Below are positions 15,567 to 23,119 of a stretch of 64,000 nucleotides of DNA, piece by piece. Positions within the stretch are counted from its first letter, which is position 1; every line of letters starts with the position of its first letter. This DNA is from Xanthocytophaga flava (GTDB lineage: Bacteria > Bacteroidota > Bacteroidia > Cytophagales > 172606-1): positions 1 through 64,000 of the forward strand of contig JASJOS010000011.1 in the NCBI GenBank assembly GCA_030068525.1, written 5' to 3'. The notes under the pieces were generated by a model that saw nothing but the letters and a program-made list of their open reading frames with translations, was not told the origin of the DNA and did no database searches. Made by a program: the position numbers and the translations under genes.

Positions 15567-17239
15567 ACTGCATATTTTCTTTTACGCCAGTAGGCTCTGA
15601 TCAACCCTAATATTACAATAACTACAATAGGTAATAGAAGATTGATAAGTTGCCACTGAAGTCTTTCTTCCTGTACTTTCAGCTTATCTAAAGGACGTAA
15701 AACTACTTCCTTGGCTCTGGCAGCGATAACTCCGTTTTCATCGATAAGATAATCAACTGCATGTAAGATAAAGTCTTTGTTGGCAAAGGTAGTATTCATA
15801 AACTGATCATATCCTAATGCCGCGGGTTTACCTGTTTTGGGGTCTATTTCATTTGCTGGCAGATCTCCATCAGAGCAAATAATGATTTTTGACGGATTAC
15901 CGTATTCTTTGAACGTTTTAAAGCGAGGATCAACTTGGGTAATACGGTTGGCATATAACGAATGAAACTTACCTTCTAGGAGATAAGCTACCGACTGTGG
16001 CCCTGCACGATATTGTCTGGGATCAGGGTTGAGCCGTGCTTCATTAAAATCGATTTGAGCAGGTACTGCATTTACCTTTGAGTAAGGAGATGTGAACATC
16101 AAAGGTGTTTTTTGTATCCCTACTGCTTTTACAGTGTCAATTGTACCTACATAATGCAGATAAACGGCATCCAGGTTTCGGACAATAGGATGTTTGGAAA
16201 ATGTATTCACCAATGGAAAAAAGCGCCAGGGCATTAACTTAACCTGTGGCTGCGAACCCATATTGCCAACAGTCATAGGTATAGCTCCACTGCTCGTCAG
16301 GTCCTGAATCACATTGTCATTCAGGCGCACACCATATCTGAAAAATAAATCATCCAGATTTAAGTCATTTTTAATAAGTAGTGTGCTTTCTCCCCGCAAT
16401 ATAGTATCTGATTTAAGGGCATCTACAAAGAACAGTGCTTTTCCTCCATTTACAATAAACTGATCAATTTTATACTTATCTTCTTCTGAAAAGGCTGAAT
16501 CAGGCTTGGCTACAATGATGGCGTCTAAACCTTTGAGCTCTGGTTGTTTTTGCATAGGAACCAGAAATACATCATAGAACTTCTGAAGCGAAGTAATCAT
16601 ATCCGCCATTTGTATTGGACGCAGATTGCCATAACCCTGAATGATACCAATCCGTTTTCTTTCTTTATTGGTCAATTGGCGGATCGCAGAGGCAAGTTCG
16701 TATTCTACATTCTCTACGGATTGATTCAGAATCTGTTCTGAACTCAATCCTTTGGTACGTTGATTGCCTCTTAATAGCATTACTGGGGCTTCTTTGCCTT
16801 CATAACTTACCATAGCACCTGGAATAATAAGACGCTCTACAGTGCTTCCACCTTCCTTATCTACTAGATTTGTAGGTTGAATTCCTTTCTTAATCAGGTT
16901 ATAGATACGTTCATTTAGTTTTTTCTTATCCGTTTCCTGTGTAATGTCTTCAAATCGAAATCGAATGTTGTTGCCTGCATACGCTGTAAATTCTTCCAGC
17001 TTTTCCTTTACAGTAGTACGTAAACGTTTAAACGCTGGAGGAATATCATTCCCTTCCAGATAAACAGTTATAAATACTGGCTCTTCCAGTTTTTCCAGTA
17101 AACGTTCGGTGGCAGGTGCAATAGTATAGCGCTGATCTTCTGTTAAGTCAATCCGAAAGAAGAACTGATTGGCTAAAAAGTTAAGAAGCACGATAACTCC
17201 AATTCCAATAAAAAAACGAATGAGTTGTTTTTTCTTCAT
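15563..17239 (-). CDS. gldG: Gliding-motility ABC-type auxiliary protein GldG, 558 aa
   Basis: GldG is the periplasmic/membrane partner of the GldF permease and GldA ATPase, needed for gliding in Flavobacterium. It has an N-terminal membrane anchor (residues 7-27), the RIDLTEDQRYTIAPATERLL opening typical of the GldG/ABC_transp_aux family, a long periplasmic domain, and a C-terminal membrane helix (WQLINLLLPIVVIVILGLI) followed by a basic tail. Length matches the family. gldF normally lies just upstream; here the upstream gene is instead a DUF4293 protein. The downstream lipoprotein gene overlaps by 4 bases. Confidence 0.9.
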   Translation of the reverse strand: MKKKQLIRFFIGIGVIVLLNFLANQFFFRIDLTEDQRYTIAPATERLLEKLEEPVFITVYLEGNDIPPAFKRLRTTVKEKLEEFTAYAGNNIRFRFEDITQETDKKKLNERIYNLIKKGIQPTNLVDKEGGSTVERLIIPGAMVSYEGKEAPVMLLRGNQRTKGLSSEQILNQSVENVEYELASAIRQLTNKERKRIGIIQGYGNLRPIQMADMITSLQKFYDVFLVPMQKQPELKGLDAIIVAKPDSAFSEEDKYKIDQFIVNGGKALFFVDALKSDTILRGESTLLIKNDLNLDDLFFRYGVRLNDNVIQDLTSSGAIPMTVGNMGSQPQVKLMPWRFFPLVNTFSKHPIVRNLDAVYLHYVGTIDTVKAVGIQKTPLMFTSPYSKVNAVPAQIDFNEARLNPDPRQYRAGPQSVAYLLEGKFHSLYANRITQVDPRFKTFKEYGNPSKIIICSDGDLPANEIDPKTGKPAALGYDQFMNTTFANKDFILHAVDYLIDENGVIAARAKEVVLRPLDKLKVQEERLQWQLINLLLPIVVIVILGLIRAYWRKRKYAV

Positions 17240-17317
17240 GAATAATGAAACAGTTAGATACAGTCAATTGCAAAAATCCAGGTTTAGAATTTCTATCTGA
17301 ACCTGGATTTTTTGATT

Positions 17318-17782
17318 TTATCGCATTCTGTCAGCAGATCTGACCAGCTTCTCATCCTTACGGATAAATCGATTGGCAATAATATTGCAAATCATGGCTG
17401 CCATTGGTAGATAAGTACCTGTTTGGAAACTACCCTCATGATTTGGAATAATGGTCTCAGCTTCACGTGTGAAGTAAACCATTAACCCTAACACTCCTGC
17501 CATTATCAATGCATTGATAGCACCCAGACCCATCTGCAATACCCGATTCTTAAAACTGAATAGAGAGAACAACGCCAAACCTGCAGCAACTGCTGCCAGC
17601 GCAGCTATGTACCAGATACCGCGACTGCTAACTTCTGCTCCTGTTTTTGAATGCACCATTTTTAGCGCTGTTGTCGTTACAGCATCCTGACCAGACACCT
17701 CCTGCCAGTTAGGCAAAAAAATGGTGATAATCATACAAGCTGTTATCAAAAGAAGAAAAATAGATTGAACCCGTTGGATCAT
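17318..17782 (-). CDS. DUF4293 four-helix membrane protein, 154 aa
   Basis: This is a small inner-membrane protein with four predicted helices (about 5-24, 57-76, 82-102, 127-140) starting MIQRVQSIFLLLI, the usual beginning of DUF4293. The function is unknown; the family is largely confined to Bacteroidota. The gldG start is 78 bases downstream on the same strand, so co-transcription is possible. Confidence 0.85.
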   Translation of the reverse strand: MIQRVQSIFLLLITACMIITIFLPNWQEVSGQDAVTTTALKMVHSKTGAEVSSRGIWYIAALAAVAAGLALFSLFSFKNRVLQMGLGAINALIMAGVLGLMVYFTREAETIIPNHEGSFQTGTYLPMAAMICNIIANRFIRKDEKLVRSADRMR

Positions 17783-17961
17783 ACGTTTAATGTATTCTAG
17801 TGACTAAAAATAGGAATGTACTAATGCCTGAAACAACATTCTGATACACAATCAAGAATCGGCATTGGTGAAAATGAACGCAAAAATAGAACTTTATATG
17901 ATATACCCACTTTCAAAGCCATTTTTGGTATATAATAATACTTCTATGCCTAACAAAAATA

Positions 17962-19797
17962 TTATTCATGTGTATTCAGAGGCGGATGCTCATTTGTATA
18001 CATTTCAATGCCAATTTGCTGCATTAATTTACTGGCATTAAAGCTTCTGCATACACCTGTCTGAAGTTTATAATCAAAGTACAACTGATCATTGATAATT
18101 TCGCTGTTGAAACTATAATTTTCTACAGAAGCAGGCAACTCATCTACCATTTCACTTAATGTGAGGTCGTGGGTAGAAATCAGGCCAGATGCATTGTAAC
18201 GATGGAGTTGCCGGATCAATGCCTTGGCACCTTCATGTCGGTCCTGAGAGTTGGTGCCTTTAAGGATTTCATCCAGTAAATAAAAAATCGGGTTCCCTTG
18301 AGGCAGATAGTCAATTAGTTGTTTTAGACGTTGTAGCTCTGCATAAAAAGAGGATACACTTTCTTCCAGGTTATCTTGTGTGCGCATGGATGTAAATACC
18401 TGAAACAATGATATTTTCATTTCCGAAGCACATACAGGGGCGCCTGTCATAGCCAATACTGCATTGATACCTACTGTACGTAAAAATGTACTCTTTCCAG
18501 ACATATTGGATCCTGTAACGATAATGGTTTTGCCTTTTCCTATCAACTGAAAATCATTGATTACCCGTTTTCTGGCCAGTAGCAGAGGATGCCCCAGTGA
18601 TTTACTGATCAAACAAAAGCCGGGTTCTTCGCCTTTTTTGACAAGTGTGGGAAATACATAGTCTGAGTTGGCATGATAGAATCCTGCCAGGCTATTTAAT
18701 GCTTCAGTTTCTGCCAGGGCATTGAGCCAACGGGATAAATCGGTATGGGTATTGGCTTTCCATCTTTCCAGACGGATCGCCCAAAAGATATTCCATAGGA
18801 CAAGTCCATTGGCAAAAAGCCCAAAGAAAGGGTTATGAGCTGACAAAAGATTGGCTGAGATCCCTGCCAGTTGTTCGATTTTTTCAGAAGAAGAGTGACC
18901 TTCACTGATCAATTCATTTTTGAGGTACACCATTCTGGAGGATTGAAAAGGATGTCTCTCAATATCTTTGAGCAAGTCTGCATATAACTGCAACGGCTTG
19001 CTGGTTTCGTATGCCTGATCTGTCAGATGCTGAATCTGTTTATTAACAAGTCCTACAATACCAATATTAATGAGTCCTAATACAAAGGGAAAGTGGTAGC
19101 TTACATCTGTTAGGGCTGCAAGTATGATCGCAAAAGCCATAATGGCAGGCATCAGATAGGACACAACGATCAGACCTGTTTTTTTATGTAAAGAGGCTGG
19201 TGTTTGTAACCATTCCCGGATAATAGCTGCCGACGATGGACCATCGGTATGGTGCCGCCCTCTGGCCTGAAAGTTTTGTTGCCATTCCAGGTCCTTGCCA
19301 AGTTCAGCTACCGCTTCCTGTCGTTGTCTGATTTCCGCTTCAATACCTGCTGCTTGTATCCATTTGGCTAGTAGCTCATTTCCAACTGTAGTTTGAGTTC
19401 TGTTGAGCAAGACAAATAACGAATGAGGGCCGAAAATGTCCAGATCCCCTGAATAGGGATGATGAGGATTGTTAAATTGTGAACCTGTATTCTCTGGCAG
19501 GAATTTGCCTTCTAGCCGAAGCCATTCTTCATTGTTGATCTGACTTAAATAACGAAAATGATTGCGTTGGTATTCAATGCGATTGTGCCATTTCAGTGTT
19601 GTAAAAAAGGCAACAATCGAAAACAGGGCAACACCTGTAGCGATCAGACCACTCTCACTAAGCTGATACACAAACCAGGTCAGACCCACTCCTGCTAAAA
19701 ATACAACTACTCGTAACCATGAAACCTGATTGAATTTTTTGTGCCATTGACGAGCTTCTGATGCATAGTTTTCTTTTCGTTGCTGATAAATTTCCAT
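17962..19797 (-). CDS. MutS-like ATPase with N-terminal membrane helices, 611 aa
   Basis: The C-terminal MutS ATPase domain is intact: Walker A TGSNMSGKST, the STFLRTVGINAVLAM helix, Walker B YLLDEILKGTNSQDR and the STHDL switch. The middle resembles the MutS lever/clamp region. The mismatch-binding domain I with its Phe-x-Glu motif is absent. Near the N-terminus there are two hydrophobic segments (WLRVVVFLAGVGLTWFVY and LIATGVALFSIVAFFTTL), with more around residues 210-260. It is therefore a membrane-linked MutS relative, not the mismatch-repair MutS. I used the ATG at 19795-19797 (MEIYQQRKEN); an upstream in-frame start at 19857 adds 20 residues. Function is unknown to me. Confidence 0.88.
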   Translation of the reverse strand: MEIYQQRKENYASEARQWHKKFNQVSWLRVVVFLAGVGLTWFVYQLSESGLIATGVALFSIVAFFTTLKWHNRIEYQRNHFRYLSQINNEEWLRLEGKFLPENTGSQFNNPHHPYSGDLDIFGPHSLFVLLNRTQTTVGNELLAKWIQAAGIEAEIRQRQEAVAELGKDLEWQQNFQARGRHHTDGPSSAAIIREWLQTPASLHKKTGLIVVSYLMPAIMAFAIILAALTDVSYHFPFVLGLINIGIVGLVNKQIQHLTDQAYETSKPLQLYADLLKDIERHPFQSSRMVYLKNELISEGHSSSEKIEQLAGISANLLSAHNPFFGLFANGLVLWNIFWAIRLERWKANTHTDLSRWLNALAETEALNSLAGFYHANSDYVFPTLVKKGEEPGFCLISKSLGHPLLLARKRVINDFQLIGKGKTIIVTGSNMSGKSTFLRTVGINAVLAMTGAPVCASEMKISLFQVFTSMRTQDNLEESVSSFYAELQRLKQLIDYLPQGNPIFYLLDEILKGTNSQDRHEGAKALIRQLHRYNASGLISTHDLTLSEMVDELPASVENYSFNSEIINDQLYFDYKLQTGVCRSFNASKLMQQIGIEMYTNEHPPLNTHE

Positions 19798-19862
19798 GGG
19801 TGTAAAAGTGGTGTTAAAACAAACAATCCCTGCAAAGTAAAAAATAGTAACTACCAAAACAC

Positions 19863-19899
19863 AAAAACCTCACAGGTTTCTAACGCCTACGAGGTTTTT
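19863..19899 (-). terminator. Terminator after the fur gene
   Basis: AAAAACCTC (19863-19871) pairs with GAGGTTTTT (19891-19899), with T-runs on both strands. It lies 33 bases past the fur stop. Confidence 0.75.
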
Positions 19900-19931
19900 G
19901 CAAGTATATAACTAATAAATGTGATGCCTTA

Positions 19932-20405
19932 TTAATTTTTTTCGCCACAAATCCGGCAAACTCCCTGTACCAGCAAATAAACATCGGTTCCTTCATACCC
20001 TTTGGGCAGGTTAACAGAAGGAATGGTTATGCTATCCAGGCAACTGGTTTTGCCACAATGTGTACATTTGAAGTGCACGTGATTATCCAGATGGAGATGA
20101 TCGGTACAATGGCTTTTACACAATGCATACTTAGCTCCTCCTTCATCGTCTAGTACTTTGTGAATTAGGCCAGCATCCAGAAACGTTTTTAATGTGCGAT
20201 ACAACGTTACACGATCAAAGGAATCACTTAACTGAGATTCCAGATCGGAGTGTGAAAGGGCTGCATCTTTTTCCAAAAAGAAATCCAACACCTCTTCCCG
20301 ACAGGAAGTATTCCGCAGTTTATGATCTTTTAGTAGTTTGACAGAAGAATTCACAGTAGTTTCTGATTTTTTAAGCAAGTTACCATTTCTTGGGCAGGGA
20401 GTCAA
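19932..20405 (-). CDS. Fur-family metal-responsive repressor, 157 aa
   Basis: An N-terminal winged helix (residues about 25-90, with SHSDLESQLSDSFDRVTLYR) precedes a dimerisation/metal domain. The structural zinc site is CTHCGKTSC plus CRICG near the end, and HLHLDNHVHFKC carries regulatory His ligands. It is a Fur/Zur/PerR-type repressor; the metal cannot be told from sequence. No ATG fits: the longest frame begins at TTG (20403-20405), and a GTG at about codon 18 is an alternative start just before the conserved domain. The gene is followed by its own terminator. Confidence 0.88.
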   Translation of the reverse strand: MTPCPRNGNLLKKSETTVNSSVKLLKDHKLRNTSCREEVLDFFLEKDAALSHSDLESQLSDSFDRVTLYRTLKTFLDAGLIHKVLDDEGGAKYALCKSHCTDHLHLDNHVHFKCTHCGKTSCLDSITIPSVNLPKGYEGTDVYLLVQGVCRICGEKN

Positions 20406-20487
20406 TTTTCTATAGGTAAAAGTGCATCCTTATAGATATAACTCTTTATTTTTCAGGGAGGTTCCTGTGTGCGTTAAGATTGACTAC

Positions 20488-22065
20488 TCATTTTTTGTTT
20501 TGATAGTGTGCCACCAGTTGTTCAGCACAGCGTTCACCATCCATAGCTGCTGAAACAATACCTCCAGCATATCCGGCTCCTTCACCACATGGAAATAACC
20601 GCTTGATTTGTGGATGCTCTAAGGTCTCTTTGTCTCTGGGAATACGTACAGGCGAAGACGTCCGACTCTCTACGCCTACCATCTGAGCCTCATTGGTGAG
20701 ATAACCTTTCATCTGTTTGCCAAATACCTTTAAACCTTCCCGCAAACGAACAGCAATAGAAGGTGGAAGAATAGTAGTCATATCTACAGAGACAAGTCCG
20801 GGCTGATAGGAGGTAGGTAGTAAGGAAGAGGATATTTTCCCATTTACATAATCCTGCAGACGCTGTGCTGGTGCGGTTTGTGTTTGTCCTGCTAACTGAA
20901 ATGCCGTTTGTTCCAATACTTTTTGTATTTGTAGTCCTGCCAGTGGACCTAGTTTTTCATATGGTTTCCAGTCTGCTTCATCTACAGATACCACCATCCC
21001 TGAGTTAGCAAATTGGCCGTCGCGTCGGGATGGAGACATTCCATTGACTACAATCTCGCCGGGTGCTGTGGCTGCAGGCACAATATACCCCCCCGGACAC
21101 ATACAAAACGAAAAAACACCTTTCTCAACTCCCTTGTATCGGGCTTGTGCTACCAGTGAATAGGAAGCAGCAGGCAGATAGTTGCCACGAACAGCACAGT
21201 GGTATTGAACACTGTCAATAAATTGTTGCTGGTGTTCTACACGAACACCCATGGCAAATGGTTTGGCTTCGATCAGTATATTGCGGGTATGTAGTAATTC
21301 AAAGATATCTCTTGCGGAATGGCCTGTCGCCAGAATAATACCAAGTCCTTCTATTTTCTCTCCCTGGTGTGTGACAACACCGCGCATCTCACCATCTTTT
21401 AAAATAAAGTCTGTGACTTTGGTATCAAATCGAATTTCGCCACCTGCTTCCAGAATACTTTCGCGAATGGCTGTTACGACCTGAGGTAGTTTATTGGTCC
21501 CGATGTGAGGATGAGCATCTACCAGAATTTCAGAGGTGGCTCCATGGGCTACCAGTATTTCCAGAATACGACGCACATCACCCCGTTTTTTGGAACGGGT
21601 ATATAACTTTCCGTCTGAATAGGTTCCTGCACCTCCTTCACCAAAACAATAGTTGGAATCTGGATTTACAACATGATCTTTGGTGATAGCTGCCAGATCC
21701 CGACGACGATTCCGAACGTCTTTACCCCGTTCCAGCACAATCGGTTTGATCCCCATTTCAATCAGACGCAATGCCGCAAACATGCCTGCCGGACCAAACC
21801 CAACGATAACTGCCTGATCTTTTTTGCTGACATCTGTATAGGATTTTTCAAAAGATAATAAAGGAGGGATCGGTTCATTGATATAGACATCTGCTGCCAG
21901 ATTTACTTTAATCTGTCGGCTGCGGGCATCTATAGAACGACGTATTTTACGAATAAAAGCGGGTGTATCAGGTGTGAGGCGTAATTGGGTGCGAACTTCC
22001 TGTTCAAAACGAATATCATCATAGGCTACTTCCGGGGGAAGTACCCATTCCAGTGTCTTTTTCAT
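20488..22065 (-). CDS. FAD-dependent dehydrogenase (COG2509-like), 525 aa
   Basis: A flavin-binding Rossmann motif (VIVGFGPAGMFAALRL) begins near residue 83, after an N-terminal domain of about 80 residues typical of this uncharacterised dehydrogenase family. Other family marks are CFGEGGAGTYSDGKLYTR, the second dinucleotide-binding part ILATGHSARD, and the C-terminal FPCGEGAGYAGGIVSAAMDG. It is a soluble flavoprotein; substrate and partner are unknown. I used the ATG at 22063-22065 (MKKTLEWVLP). A longer in-frame start at 22236 adds 57 residues unlike the family and runs back into the promoter region. Confidence 0.88.
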   Translation of the reverse strand: MKKTLEWVLPPEVAYDDIRFEQEVRTQLRLTPDTPAFIRKIRRSIDARSRQIKVNLAADVYINEPIPPLLSFEKSYTDVSKKDQAVIVGFGPAGMFAALRLIEMGIKPIVLERGKDVRNRRRDLAAITKDHVVNPDSNYCFGEGGAGTYSDGKLYTRSKKRGDVRRILEILVAHGATSEILVDAHPHIGTNKLPQVVTAIRESILEAGGEIRFDTKVTDFILKDGEMRGVVTHQGEKIEGLGIILATGHSARDIFELLHTRNILIEAKPFAMGVRVEHQQQFIDSVQYHCAVRGNYLPAASYSLVAQARYKGVEKGVFSFCMCPGGYIVPAATAPGEIVVNGMSPSRRDGQFANSGMVVSVDEADWKPYEKLGPLAGLQIQKVLEQTAFQLAGQTQTAPAQRLQDYVNGKISSSLLPTSYQPGLVSVDMTTILPPSIAVRLREGLKVFGKQMKGYLTNEAQMVGVESRTSSPVRIPRDKETLEHPQIKRLFPCGEGAGYAGGIVSAAMDGERCAEQLVAHYQNKK

Positions 22066-22210
22066 AGATAGAGCAAGGGAGTTAACCTTGAATGAGTAGG
22101 TGAATTTTTGCAAAGGTACAAAAATTCTGAGTAGAAATAGAGGGGAAGAGTGGATGGCCTCAGATGATTGTGTTGGTATGTTATTAAAATATTGATCCTG
22201 TTTTACAATT

Positions 22211-22546
22211 ATCACTATTCTGGTTAGGATCAGCAATTACCAGAGTTTTGATAGTTTTGGGAAATGATCAGAATTCTGATATTTCTGAAATATAATCTGT
22301 ATTCTAATATTTTGAGAGAGTAATCGGAATTCCAGTCATTGGTGAGTTTGACCGGAGTTTAGGTCAAACGTCAATCTGACCATTATTCGAATATTTTTTA
22401 GATATGATCGGTATTCTGGTCAAACCCAAAAATGATCGGAATACAAGTCAAAAACATTTTCGAATACTATTTAAAGAGAATTAATTTTTATTGAGAATAG
22501 ATCGGAATTCCGATCACAATTCCGATCACAATTCCGATCACAATTC
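22211..22546. repeat. Cluster of degenerate palindromes around GATCGGAATTCCGATC
   Basis: About ten copies of a degenerate 14-18 base palindrome lie in the 550-base divergent gap. Examples are ATCAGAATTCTGAT (22267-22280, perfect palindrome), TAATCGGAATTCCAGTCA (22321-22338), GTTTGACC/GGTCAAAC arms at 22346-22369, GATCGGTATTCTGGTC (near 22406-22421) and ATCGGAATTCCGAT (22501-22514). At 22506-22546 the 12-base unit AATTCCGATCAC repeats in tandem three times plus a partial copy. This could be an array of regulator-binding sites or a decayed, slippage-amplified repeat. Confidence 0.8.
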
Positions 22547-22618
22547 TTTTCGTGTTAAAACTTTATACCTTTCCAAATATTTTTTGATTTTACATATGTC
22601 CCTTTCCAGAATTACATT

Positions 22619-23044
22619 ATGAAAAAGAAAGTATTCCTTCATATAGGAGGTTGGGCTTTTGCTATTGGGTTCATATCTTTTTCATTATTTAGCTCCAATA
22701 GATTGTCTGTCCAGGAAAAATGGTTGTTAGTTTTTCTGAATTTTATAACTGCCTTTCTTAATACACGTAGTTATATCCGTCATCTTAAACAATTTTTTCT
22801 GGAAGAAAATATCCTGGTAGTTAAATTGTTATTTCAGAAGGAAAGAAGATACTTATTGCAGAATATACAAAGCTGGGAAGAGAGTAATTACACTTCATTT
22901 GGATTGGATAAAGATGGAAGAGCAATAGATATAAAACTACAGTATGGGAAGCGTATTGATTTGATAGATAGATACAACCAGACTGAATTTGAAAAACTTT
23001 CAGAATACCTGAATGAAAATTTTCAGGAGGCTGCTAAAGACTAA
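22619..23044 (+). CDS. Hypothetical small membrane protein, 141 aa
   Basis: Two hydrophobic segments (about 5-25 and 36-53) are followed by a soluble domain of some 80 residues containing FFLEENILVVKLLFQKERRY, which resembles the start of a PH-like membrane-protein domain. No named family is recognised. The palindrome cluster lies directly upstream, and a terminator follows 20 bases after the stop. Confidence 0.65.
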   Translation: MKKKVFLHIGGWAFAIGFISFSLFSSNRLSVQEKWLLVFLNFITAFLNTRSYIRHLKQFFLEENILVVKLLFQKERRYLLQNIQSWEESNYTSFGLDKDGRAIDIKLQYGKRIDLIDRYNQTEFEKLSEYLNENFQEAAKD

Positions 23045-23063
23045 TCCATACTATGTACAAAAG

Positions 23064-23103
23064 AAAAAGGCTTGCGAAAACTGGATATTCTGCAAGCCTT
23101 TTT
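23064..23103. terminator. Bidirectional terminator between the small membrane protein and GH127 genes
   Basis: AAAAAGGCTTGC (23064-23075) pairs perfectly with GCAAGCCTTTTT (23092-23103), with T-runs on both strands. The flanking genes converge. Confidence 0.92.
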
Positions 23104-23119
23104 GTTCTTGACGATCTTA

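Noticed and set aside
22506-22546. CRISPR or attachment-site reading of the tandem AATTCCGATCAC repeat
   Set aside because: The unit is 12 bases, directly adjacent, without spacers or integrase genes nearby.
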